Origin: JADKCL01 sp046050405
GTDB taxonomy: Bacteria; Bacteroidota; Bacteroidia; J057; JADKCL01
Assembly (NCBI GenBank): GCA_046050405.1
Contig: JBJOPY010000149.1
Coordinates: 1-6,882, forward strand
Length of the DNA: 6,882 bases
Direction of reading: 5' to 3'
Within the stretch, counting starts at the first letter, position 1. Every line of letters begins with the position of its first letter. The notes under the pieces were generated by a model. It saw nothing but the letters and a program-made list of their open reading frames with translations, searched no databases and was not told where the DNA came from. The translations under genes and the position numbers were made by a program. Positions 1 to 6,128 of the stretch are shown in pieces.

Positions 1-2576
1 TGGCAGAGCATTGGCTGGTGCAGCACCTGCAGGCTGCCGTCCTGCGCATCGGGATCGCCCTTGAAGTAGCGGTCGATCCGCATCCAGTGCATTTCCCTGC
101 GGCGGCGCACCTCGTCGCGCCCCACGGTGGCGATGTTGTTCTCCGCATTGCAGCTCACGATGCAGCTGCCGCAGCCGGTGCAGGCGTTGAGGTCGATGGC
201 CATTGCCCAGTGGTGCCCCTTCTTGTCATGGATGTCCCACAAGGAGAGCATGTGGTGGGGGGATGGGCGCTTGTTGCCGGCTGCCTTGTGCTCCTTGTAT
301 TCCTCCAGGGTCGTCTCCTTGAGGATGTAGTCGCTGATCCTGCCCTCGATATTCTCACGCTTGGCATGACCGCCCTCGGCCACCATGTCGTAGCCGATGT
401 AGGTTTGGGTCTTGGCCATCTCGATGTTTTCACCGGTCGGGCTGATGGAGACGCCCGGCACATGGTAGAGGAAGGATGCCGAGCCGTTGATGAAGGGGGC
501 GGCATTCGCACCGACACCCTTGGACACCTTGCCGACGATGTCCGCGCGTCCCCAGCCCAGCGCGATGGCGATGGATTCATTGGCTTGGCCGGGCTGCACG
601 ATGGCAGGCAGTGTCACACTGTAGCCGCCGGCATTCACCGTGAGTTTGTCCCCGTCCTTGATGTTCTGCGCCATTGCCCACCCGTACGGGACGGAGACAT
701 AATTGTCCCAGGTCACCTTGCTGATGGGATCGGGCATCTCTTGCAGCCAAGGATTGTTGGCGTAGCGTCCATTCCGCATGTAGCTTTTCTCGTACACGAT
801 GAGTTCCAGTCCTGCCTTGCCCTTGGCGAAGGCTGCATTGACTGCCTCGAGGTGGGTGCTGACATCGGCGACAGGCGCTGGTGCGGCCTCGGCGGGGGAT
901 CCGCTGCCAGTCCTGGCAGGTGTTGGATTCCCAGCAGGCTGCTCCCCGGGTGCCGGGGCCGGGGCGGCGGCCATCATGTAGCCGTCACGCACGACGCCTT
1001 CCCAGAACTTGCGGAAGTTTCCGCCGCCGGGATGCATCGTCGTCTCCCAGTTCCATTTCAGATAGTCGTAGTATTTGGAAGCCGGTGCATTGTCCGTCCA
1101 GCGGAGCAGGACCTCCTGCCATTGCATGGAGCCGTGGATCGGTCGGACCAATGGCTGCTGGATGCTGTAGTGCCCCTTGATCGGGTTGGCGTCGTCCCAT
1201 GCTTCCAGGTAGTGGGTCTGCGGAAGGACATATTTGCACTTCTCGGAGGTTTCGTTCTCCTTGCTGTTGAAGGAGATGGTGAGCGGCAGTTTTGCAAGGG
1301 CCTCCCCTAGCCTGGCCCCACCTGCTGCGTCATAGACAGGGTTGGCTTCATCCAGGAAAATGACGGCTGCAGCCGAACCCACATTCTTCATGAAGTCCAT
1401 CATCTCTGCGTCATTGCCGAGGGCCTGGTAGCTGGGATGGGCGGTGTCGATGGTGCTGCCATAGCTGCCGAGGGCTTCATTGATGGCCTTGACGACGTGC
1501 TGCAACCCGATGTCATTGATGCCGCAGACGACCAGGGCCCTTCCGGGGCCTGCCTTTTTCAGTTCCGTGGCTGCACGGCTGATGGCATTGCCGGGGGCGT
1601 CGAAATCGACGCCGTTTCCGCCGACGATTTTCTTGTAAAGGCTGGAGACGGCCCCGTAGAGTGCGCTGGGCTTCATCGGGATCCGCAAATCCGCATTCGA
1701 ACCCGTCAACGAGAGGCGGGACTCGAACTGGATGTGGCGGCTCATCGTGGCATCGTCTTCCTTGACCTTGCGCCGTTTGATGTAATCCTTGGTGTATTGT
1801 ACGGGTGAGATCCAGTTGCCGAGGAAATCTGCGTCGATGCTGACGATGACGTCTGCATTGGCGAAGTTGAAGTTCGGAATCCCGTCAGGGCCGCCCCCCT
1901 GGTGGGCGGAAGCGAGGGCATAGACACTGTTCGGGTCGTACACGACGTGCTTGACATTCGGTGCGCCCCCGATGAAGCCCTGGATCACCTTCCGGGAGGT
2001 CGGGCTGTTCAGGGTGTTGCTCACGAGATACACGGTGCCGCCCGAGGCCTTGGCTCCGTCAATCTTGGTCTTGAGCTCGGAAAGCACGCTGCTCCAGGTG
2101 CCGTTGCCTTGCGGGGTCTTCGGCGCCTTGAGTCGGTCGGAATCATAGAGGTTCAGCAGCGAGGCCTGGCCGACCGCACAGGTGCCGCCCCTGGACATGG
2201 CATGGAGTTCATTGCCTTCCACCTTGATGGGGCGGCCTTCCCTCGACTTGACCAGCAATCCGCAATTGGCGGAACAGCCCTGGCAGGTGGTGGCGTACCA
2301 GCTTGCAACCCCCGGGGTGACATTCTCCGGCTTCACCACGTAGGGGATGGCCTTGTTGACGGGCTTGTCCACGCAGGCGGTGATGGCAGCAGCCGAAAGC
2401 CCGAACCCCAGGAGCTTCAGGAAGTCCCTGCGGTTGGTGGTGAATCCTAGCGAATCCTCGGAAAGGGCTTCCTGGATCGGAAGGTCCCCGGGGAATTCAT
2501 TTTTCTGGTCTTGCCCAAACACAGGCTCGGAATGGTATTGCTCCAGTCCGTTCCAGTATGTTTCGTTCTTTCCCAT
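1..2576 (-). CDS. actB: Alternative complex III iron-sulfur subunit ActB (partial, C-terminus beyond left edge)
   Basis: This is the large peripheral subunit of alternative complex III, a quinol:electron-acceptor oxidoreductase of the respiratory chain. The frame is open for 858 codons with no stop and leaves the window at its left edge. The N-terminus has the extended pre-Tat region of the family (W8, EFP at 27-29), a twin-arginine motif NRRDFLK (48-54), a hydrophobic stretch and ITAC ending at Cys68, which could be a lipobox. A domain related to molybdopterin oxidoreductases follows, with cysteines at 98, 101, 105 and 133 (C-x2-C-x3-C-x27-C). An Ala/Pro-rich linker lies at about 536-566. 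The first ferredoxin motif is CTGCGSCIVSC at 799-809, and the last visible codon, Cys858, fits the start of the next cluster motif. The missing part should hold the remaining cluster ligands. The start ATG lies 68 bp after actA, with weak AAAGAAG upstream. In characterised complexes the molybdopterin-like half carries no Mo cofactor (family knowledge). Confidence 0.93.
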   Translation of the reverse strand, partial: MGKNETYWNGLEQYHSEPVFGQDQKNEFPGDLPIQEALSEDSLGFTTNRRDFLKLLGFGLSAAAITACVDKPVNKAIPYVVKPENVTPGVASWYATTCQGCSANCGLLVKSREGRPIKVEGNELHAMSRGGTCAVGQASLLNLYDSDRLKAPKTPQGNGTWSSVLSELKTKIDGAKASGGTVYLVSNTLNSPTSRKVIQGFIGGAPNVKHVVYDPNSVYALASAHQGGGPDGIPNFNFANADVIVSIDADFLGNWISPVQYTKDYIKRRKVKEDDATMSRHIQFESRLSLTGSNADLRIPMKPSALYGAVSSLYKKIVGGNGVDFDAPGNAISRAATELKKAGPGRALVVCGINDIGLQHVVKAINEALGSYGSTIDTAHPSYQALGNDAEMMDFMKNVGSAAAVIFLDEANPVYDAAGGARLGEALAKLPLTISFNSKENETSEKCKYVLPQTHYLEAWDDANPIKGHYSIQQPLVRPIHGSMQWQEVLLRWTDNAPASKYYDYLKWNWETTMHPGGGNFRKFWEGVVRDGYMMAAAPAPAPGEQPAGNPTPARTGSGSPAEAAPAPVADVSTHLEAVNAAFAKGKAGLELIVYEKSYMRNGRYANNPWLQEMPDPISKVTWDNYVSVPYGWAMAQNIKDGDKLTVNAGGYSVTLPAIVQPGQANESIAIALGWGRADIVGKVSKGVGANAAPFINGSASFLYHVPGVSISPTGENIEMAKTQTYIGYDMVAEGGHAKRENIEGRISDYILKETTLEEYKEHKAAGNKRPSPHHMLSLWDIHDKKGHHWAMAIDLNACTGCGSCIVSCNAENNIATVGRDEVRRRREMHWMRIDRYFKGDPDAQDGSLQVLHQPMLC

Positions 2577-2644
2577 TTATACTTCTTTGTGCTGAGTTCT
2601 AAGTCTTTTCGAACGCCACGACGACCGTCAGTGGCCTAGCATCA

Positions 2645-3610
2645 TCAATAGTGGCACCTCGCGCATTCCAGGCCGCCCTGGTCTGCCGGGGTGACGACAT
2701 CCTCGCGGCCAAGCGCCTTGTAGAGATCCTTCTGCACGCCCTTGGTCCGGTGGCAGTTGATGCACCATCCCATGCTGAGCGTGTTGTATTGATAGACTTT
2801 GTCCATTTCCTGGACGGGGCCGTGACACTCCTGGCACTCCAGCTTTCCTGCTACCGTGTGCTGCTGGTGGTTGAAATAGGACAGGTCAGGGAGGTTGTGG
2901 ATGCGCACCCACTCGATGGGTACGTTGTTGTCATAGGCGGCGTAGATCTTCTCGATCTCCTTGGTGCCCGTGATGGTTCCTTGCTGAATCCCTTTGTGGC
3001 AGTTCATGCAGACGCTCACCGCAGGGATCCAGGCGTTCTTCCCTTTCGAGGCGCCTGAGTGGCAGTACTGGCAGTCAATCTGAAACTGGCCGGAGTGTAT
3101 CTTGTGTGAAAACCAGATCGGTTGGTCGGGGGCATATCCTTGGGAATGGCCGACACCGCGGGCGATCGGGGTGATGATGAAAAGCCCGACCACCGTCACC
3201 ACAAGGGTCCCGAAGCTGGCAATGTAGGGGTTCAGGGCATTTTCCTTGGTCTTGGCCAATGTCCCTGAAAAGGTGTAGGGCTCCCGGTTTTCGCGAATCC
3301 GCACCAGGTTCACCAGATTCACATAGATGAATATCAGGAGCAAAATCACCAACATCAGCACACCGACCATGACGGCGAGCGTGAGATAAATGCTTTCATA
3401 CTCCACCTGGACATTGGGGGCGGGTGCCCCGGGTGCCTGGCCAATCCCCATTTCACTGGCTCCCAGAGATGCTTCAAAGCCAGTCCCTCCACCTTGGATA
3501 GGGCTGGCTGTCACGTTGCTGAATCCTGAGAACAGAATCCATATCAGAAGCAGGTACCTGATGGGGACAGTAAATGGATTTCTTCGATTTATGCTCATTT
3601 CACAAGCCAT
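2645..3610 (-). CDS. actA: Alternative complex III pentaheme cytochrome c subunit ActA
   Basis: Membrane-anchored multiheme cytochrome c, the electron-exit side of alternative complex III. Numbering from the ATG at 3610 (321 aa), five CxxCH heme sites occur: CQYCH (180-184), CMNCH (201-205), CQECH (259-263), CINCH (283-287) and CARCH (316-320), the last one residue before the stop. His residues in FSHKIHSG (about 169 and 172) and NHQQH (about 248 and 251) are candidate distal ligands. The N-terminus has a signal peptide with likely cleavage after VTA (residue 35). Two membrane spans follow, at about 75-97 and 131-149, which places the heme domain in the periplasm. Start choice is uncertain: an in-frame TTG lies at 3619 and ATGs at 3610 and 3598. 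The TTG is too close to the predicted transcription start, GAG upstream weakly favours 3610, and 3598 also gives a good signal peptide. The protein lacks the extra N-terminal monoheme domain that I recall from some Bacteroidota ActA. It precedes actB, the usual act order. Confidence 0.93.
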   Translation of the reverse strand: MACEMSINRRNPFTVPIRYLLLIWILFSGFSNVTASPIQGGGTGFEASLGASEMGIGQAPGAPAPNVQVEYESIYLTLAVMVGVLMLVILLLIFIYVNLVNLVRIRENREPYTFSGTLAKTKENALNPYIASFGTLVVTVVGLFIITPIARGVGHSQGYAPDQPIWFSHKIHSGQFQIDCQYCHSGASKGKNAWIPAVSVCMNCHKGIQQGTITGTKEIEKIYAAYDNNVPIEWVRIHNLPDLSYFNHQQHTVAGKLECQECHGPVQEMDKVYQYNTLSMGWCINCHRTKGVQKDLYKALGREDVVTPADQGGLECARCHY

Positions 3611-3626
3611 TTTACTCAAACCGGGT

Positions 3627-3658
3627 GCAATTTAGCGTCACTATTTTCACAATTCAAA
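3627..3658 (-). promoter_or_regulatory. Probable actA promoter, Bacteroidota type
   Basis: Read on the minus strand, TTTG (3658-3655) is followed after 20 bases by TAAATTGC (3634-3627). The Bacteroidota housekeeping consensus is TTTG, about 19-21 bases, TAnnTTTG; here the downstream element differs at its last two positions. The predicted transcription start is near 3622-3624, giving a very short leader before the actA ATGs at 3610 or 3598. The assignment rests on pattern matching and position only. Confidence 0.42.
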
Positions 3659-3735
3659 GAGGCTTCCAAAAGAATTTTTGCAATACCTCCTCTTTAGAAT
3701 CGTTCCAGATTCTGCTTGACACCCAGTCTGTCTCC

Positions 3736-3795
3736 TTCCATCCCGCAATCGGGGCCTGGATGGCTCCTCCCGTGGGGCTGATGTCCGGGATGGAA
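3736..3795. repeat. 10-bp perfect inverted repeat with 40-base spacer
   Basis: TTCCATCCCG at 3736-3745 is the exact reverse complement of CGGGATGGAA at 3786-3795. The 40 bases between them are GC-rich. No T-run follows on either strand, so it is unlikely to be a terminator. It could be paired operator half-sites or a folded leader of the plus-strand gene. Confidence 0.5.
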
Positions 3796-3869
3796 ATGGG
3801 ATGCCCCTCCTTCCTTGTCCGCCCGATTCCGTGGGCATGCTCCGCCGACGCATGCGGAAGGATGAATCC

Positions 3870-3883
3870 CCCGGCATGCCGGG
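3870..3883. repeat. 14-bp perfect palindrome CCCGGCATGCCGGG
   Basis: The 14 bases equal their own reverse complement and sit 66 bases upstream of the DUF6843-like start codon. With no loop it would be a poor RNA hairpin, so a binding site for a dimeric regulator is the more natural reading, but no regulator is known here. The core GGCATGCC recurs at 5937-5944. Confidence 0.5.
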
Positions 3884-3935
3884 CAATGCCGCCATGGGGG
3901 AATAGCCCGCCGGCTTCCCTGGCCGAGGTGCTTTT

Positions 3936-3939
3936 GGAG
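3936..3939 (+). promoter_or_regulatory. Ribosome binding site GGAG deciding the start of the DUF6843-like gene
   Basis: GGAG at 3936-3939 stands 9 bases before the ATG at 3949. The next in-frame ATG, at 3982, has no purine-rich sequence upstream, and the earlier in-frame ATGs open into a low-quality translation. This favours 3949. Confidence 0.5.
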
Positions 3940-3948
3940 TATCGACGG

Positions 3949-4545
3949 ATGAAAGCGGATGATTCCTCTAAATTTGTCCCCATGGATCGAAGAAAGCGCC
4001 TGTTGAATCGGGTATTGTTGGTTTCAGGGGGTTCTGCCGTCTTGCTTTTCGCGGGCTATGTCTTTTTTACGCACCGTGCCGCACATCATTATTATCTGCC
4101 GACAGGGTTCTCCGGCTGGGTGACGGTGAAGTTTGAGAAACCGCACGCGCCGCCCATCCCGGAAATGGATGGGGTGCTGGTTTTCCGGGTTCCGGTATCC
4201 GGGATCCTGGAAACCTCCTCCCGGCTGAAGACTGGATGGTCCCGCGATGAGTTCTACCGGGAGGGCAGTAGTGTTCCGCTTCCGAAGCAAGTGGACTGCG
4301 GGACGGAAAGCTGCAGATGGGTGCATGACCTGAAGGAATCGCCGATGGACTACTCCCACTCCATCCTGGCTCTGCCCGAGGCAGCGGACACCCTGCTCTG
4401 GGATGGAGCCCGCATCAGCAAGAAGGGGGGGCATGCCGAGGTGCGGACCGGGCGCAAGACCATGCTCCATTTCTATGTGTCCGCCCAGCCGCAGCCCTTC
4501 TTCCATTCGCATGACAGCCTGCCCCCGGCCTTGAAGGAATGGTAA
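3949..4545 (+). CDS. Membrane-anchored protein of unknown function, DUF6843-like
   Basis: A 198-residue protein with a short charged N-terminus (RRKR at 14-17), one hydrophobic segment at about 22-40, and a soluble domain presumably outside the membrane. The domain begins YYLPTGFSGWVTVKFE (48-63), continues with APPIPEMDGVLVFRVP (67-82) and SGILETSS (84-91), then GWSRDEFY (96-103). This order of 'LP.G..GWV.v.f..p.ap', 'g.....P.sG...TSS' and 'GW..DE.Y' resembles DUF6843 proteins as I remember them; a profile search would settle it. Cys117 and Cys122 could form a disulfide. The function of the family is unknown to me. The frame stays open upstream to 3574, but residues there look like non-coding translation. 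It is divergent from actA and is followed by the separately promoted rpsP, so it is probably monocistronic and need not be linked to respiration. Confidence 0.75.
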   Translation: MKADDSSKFVPMDRRKRLLNRVLLVSGGSAVLLFAGYVFFTHRAAHHYYLPTGFSGWVTVKFEKPHAPPIPEMDGVLVFRVPVSGILETSSRLKTGWSRDEFYREGSSVPLPKQVDCGTESCRWVHDLKESPMDYSHSILALPEAADTLLWDGARISKKGGHAEVRTGRKTMLHFYVSAQPQPFFHSHDSLPPALKEW

Positions 4546-4561
4546 AATTATTTGTTGGCTG

Positions 4562-4592
4562 TTTGGAAATTTGAGCCATCGCCCTAAATTTG
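4562..4592 (+). promoter_or_regulatory. rpsP promoter, exact Bacteroidota consensus
   Basis: TTTG at 4562-4565, a 19-base spacer, then TAAATTTG at 4585-4592. This matches TTTG-N19-TAnnTTTG, the Bacteroidota primary sigma factor consensus, with no mismatch. The transcription start should lie a few bases after 4592, leaving an AT-rich leader of about 45 bases before rpsP. Confidence 0.75.
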
Positions 4593-4640
4593 CATTCCTT
4601 TTTTAAAATTTCAATTGCACATTAGCATCAATTCATTCAC

Positions 4641-5165
4641 ATGTCAGTAAGGTTAAGACTTAGAAGACAAGGCCGGAAGGGACTCCCGTTTTATCACATC
4701 GTAGCCGCCGATGCGCGGGTTGCACGTGACGGCAAGTTCCTGGAGAAGGTCGGGACCTACAACCCGATCGCTAACCCTGCCGTGATCGAAGTCGATCATG
4801 ACAAGGCCATCAAATGGCTCAAGAACGGTGCGCAGCCCACCAACACGGTGAAGGCGATCCTGCGTTACACGGGAGTCAATTTGAAGTATGCGCTCATCAA
4901 GCAAGGAAAATCCCAGGAAGAGCAGGACAGGATTTTCAATCGCTGGATGGAAGAGAAGCTCGCGAAGATCGAGGCCAAGAAGGACCGGATCAGCGAGGAG
5001 AAGACCAAGGCCTTGAAGAAGGCGCTCGCCCATGAGGTCGAGGTCAAGGCTGCCAGGGAGGCGGCGATCATCGCCAAGAACACTCCTCCCCCTGCCGAGG
5101 CACCCGCTGTGGAAGAACCTGCTGCGGACGGTGGTGACGGCGAAGGCGAACCGGACGGCGAATAG
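4641..5165 (+). CDS. rpsP: 30S ribosomal protein S16 with long C-terminal extension
   Basis: S16 binds 16S rRNA and is needed for 30S assembly. The first 85 or so residues are the conserved domain: MSVRLRLRRQGRKGLPFYHI (1-20), ARDGKFLEKVGTYNP (28-42), and GAQPTNTVKAILRYTGV (63-79). The 174-residue length is about twice that of E. coli S16. The extra part is a highly charged, probably helical segment (about 91-147, many Lys, Glu and Ala) and an acidic Ala/Pro/Gly/Glu tail (148-174). Such extensions are typical of Bacteroidota S16. The ATG at 4641 has no Shine-Dalgarno sequence, which is normal in that phylum. It is the first gene of a short operon with rimM, which starts 11 bases after its stop. 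Confidence 0.97.
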   Translation: MSVRLRLRRQGRKGLPFYHIVAADARVARDGKFLEKVGTYNPIANPAVIEVDHDKAIKWLKNGAQPTNTVKAILRYTGVNLKYALIKQGKSQEEQDRIFNRWMEEKLAKIEAKKDRISEEKTKALKKALAHEVEVKAAREAAIIAKNTPPPAEAPAVEEPAADGGDGEGEPDGE

Positions 5166-5176
5166 CTCCCGGCCCC

Positions 5177-5734
5177 ATGCGTGTCGAGGATTGTTTCCTG
5201 CTGGGTCGCATCCTGAAGCCGCATTCCCTCCACGGTGAGGTAAAAGTTTACTTCGACGTGGACGAAATAGAGGAATACGAGGATCTGGAGTCAGTTTACA
5301 TCCTTCAAGGGAGTAAACTGACTCCTTTTTTGGTGGACCGTGTACACCCGATCAGCCCGACGATGGCGATCGTGAAGTTCCGCAATGTGCACGACCGCAC
5401 GGAGGCGGAAAGCCTGGCCGGCCTGGAAATGTATCTCCCGGAGGAGGAACTCCCCGAGCTCGGCCCCGACCAGTTCTATTTTCATGAAATCAAGGGCTTC
5501 ACAGTCGTGGATGCCCGCCATGGAACCCTGGGCCCGGTGATTCGCGTGGATGAATTTCCCGCCCAGGCACTCCTCGTGATGCAATGGGAGGGCAAGGAAG
5601 TCCTGATCCCGATCGCTGGGGATATCGTGGGGGCGGTGGACCGGGAGGCAAGGACGATCGCCACCCAGATTCCGGAAGGTCTCCTGGAGGTGTACACGGG
5701 CGGGATGGAGGTGGAGGTGGATGAGGATGATTGA
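5177..5734 (+). CDS. rimM: Ribosome maturation factor RimM
   Basis: RimM assists maturation of the 30S head domain, binding S19 and 16S rRNA in well-studied bacteria. The 185-residue product has the usual two domains: an N-terminal beta-barrel (about 1-90, beginning MRVEDCFLLGRILKPHS and including HGEVKV) and a PRC-barrel (about 100-175, including YFHEIKGFTVVD, AQALLVM, GKEVLIPI and PEGLLEVY). The C-terminus ends in an acidic tail (EVEVDEDD). The ATG has no Shine-Dalgarno and is preceded by C-rich sequence, so translation may depend on ribosomes finishing rpsP 11 bases upstream. Codons 37-52 contain a strong terminator-like hairpin (separate entry) although the protein sequence there (LESVYILQGSKLTPFLV) fits the family. 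trmD and rplS, which follow rimM in many bacteria, are absent downstream. Confidence 0.96.
   Translation: MRVEDCFLLGRILKPHSLHGEVKVYFDVDEIEEYEDLESVYILQGSKLTPFLVDRVHPISPTMAIVKFRNVHDRTEAESLAGLEMYLPEEELPELGPDQFYFHEIKGFTVVDARHGTLGPVIRVDEFPAQALLVMQWEGKEVLIPIAGDIVGAVDREARTIATQIPEGLLEVYTGGMEVEVDEDD
5287..5331 (+). terminator. Intragenic intrinsic terminator or attenuator inside rimM
   Basis: GGAGTCAGTTTAC (5287-5299) is the exact reverse complement of GTAAACTGACTCC (5313-5325), giving a perfect 13-bp stem. The 13-base loop can fold further: with A5300 bulged, 5301-5304 pairs with 5309-5312 (one G-U pair) under a UCAA tetraloop. Six T residues follow directly (5326-5331). This is the form of a rho-independent terminator acting on plus-strand transcripts; the minus strand has no U-run on the correct side. 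It lies 110 bases after the rimM start, in codons 37-52. Sequence form is certain; activity is inferred. Translating ribosomes would be expected to block it, so it could cut rimM expression when rimM translation is weak. Confidence 0.75.
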
Positions 5735-5928
5735 TCCTTCTTCCCTCCCGCTGGATGGCGGCATCCCTAATTCCTGAAAACTTTGTCCTGGGCTCCCGTC
5801 GGCGGGGGCATGTGTCCGGGTGAGTGTCTGGTCCGCTGGCGCTGCAATCTTTTCTTGGATTCCATCTGCTTGTTGGCTGGGGAGGTTCCCGGGAGGCGGG
5901 TCATTCCGATCCATGGAGGCCACGTCCT

Positions 5929-5965
5929 GAAAGCTCGGCATGCCACCCTTCATTTTGGAGCTTTC
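5929..5965. repeat. 8-bp inverted repeat enclosing the palindrome GGCATGCC
   Basis: GAAAGCTC at 5929-5936 is the reverse complement of GAGCTTTC at 5958-5965. The 21-base loop starts with GGCATGCC (5937-5944), itself palindromic. Neither strand shows a real U-run after the stem, so it is a poor terminator. It may be a remnant of processing or regulatory structure. Confidence 0.4.
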
Positions 5966-6062
5966 TATTGTTAATTGCAATAATTTACAATGGCGTGGCG
6001 GCTCGGGAGGGGTGCCTGCAGGTGGGCTGGATACCTAGCACTGGCTGATTTTCCGGCAAACC

Positions 6063-6083
6063 TGCACAACCGATTCCGGTGCA
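6063..6083. repeat. Small hairpin downstream of the helicase gene
   Basis: TGCAC (6063-6067) and GTGCA (6079-6083) are complementary, with an alternative inner pairing of ACCG and CGGT around ATTC. It lies about 45 bases beyond the helicase stop and could serve as a weak transcription end for it, but no U-run follows on the minus strand. Confidence 0.25.
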
Positions 6084-6128
6084 TGATGTACCAATTTGAG
6101 TAGCATTTCAGGGAGTATGACAAATATG

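Larger units (their letters stand above)
3635..3948. other. Divergent intergenic region between actA and the DUF6843-like gene
   Basis: About 310 bases lie between the actA promoter and the start of the next gene on the plus strand. Frames on both strands are open over parts of it, but their translations show no domain, no sensible start and odd composition, so I treat it as non-coding. It contains a 10-bp inverted repeat, a perfect 14-bp palindrome and further GCATGC-centred words (listed separately). Promoters for the divergent genes should lie here; no good Bacteroidota-type promoter for the plus-strand gene was found. Confidence 0.6.
5735..6128. other. Intergenic region between convergent rimM and helicase
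   Basis: Nearly 400 bases with no convincing gene. Open frames reaching into it from rimM on the minus strand give unconserved-looking translations rich in Pro, Gln and Arg. It shows a short GGATG-GCGG-CATCC hairpin at 5753-5766 just after rimM (no T-run), an 8-bp inverted repeat at 5929-5965, a near-palindrome at 5968-5990 and a small hairpin at 6063-6083. No tRNA, known RNA motif or strong terminator was recognised. Composition changes from GC-rich to AT-rich toward its right end. Confidence 0.55.

Noticed and set aside
18..1310. A 430-codon open frame on the plus strand
   Set aside because: It is the antisense of actB; the minus-strand frame carries the Tat motif, the cluster cysteines and family-like sequence, while this translation is Val/Gly/His-rich without domains.
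3716..3721. TTGACA resembling a sigma-70 -35 box on the plus strand
   Set aside because: No -10-like sequence follows at 16-18 bases, and this phylum does not use that consensus.
3574..3948. Upstream extension of the DUF6843-like reading frame
   Set aside because: The frame stays open but the translation has no domain or signal sequence, overlaps actA and its promoter, and a GGAG ribosome binding site supports the ATG at 3949.
3969..3976. TAAATTTG, an exact match to the Bacteroidota -7 element, just before the ATG at 3982
   Set aside because: No TTTG lies 17-23 bases upstream (the nearest is 32 bases away) and it falls within the coding sequence starting at 3949, so it is probably chance.
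3654..3983. A 109-codon minus-strand frame in the divergent intergenic region
   Set aside because: No recognisable motifs, low-complexity composition and overlap with the start of the plus-strand gene and with palindromes; most likely chance in GC-rich DNA.
5753..5766. GGATG-GCGG-CATCC hairpin as the rpsP-rimM operon terminator
   Set aside because: Only a 5-bp stem and no T-run follows; too weak to call a terminator.
5291..5980. A 229-codon minus-strand frame across rimM and the following gap
   Set aside because: Mostly antisense to the confidently identified rimM, with a Pro/His/Gln-rich translation that has no domain.
5735..6128. Possible tRNA, structured RNA or attachment site at the composition boundary
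   Set aside because: No cloverleaf, known RNA motif, or direct repeat was found by eye; only short inverted repeats.
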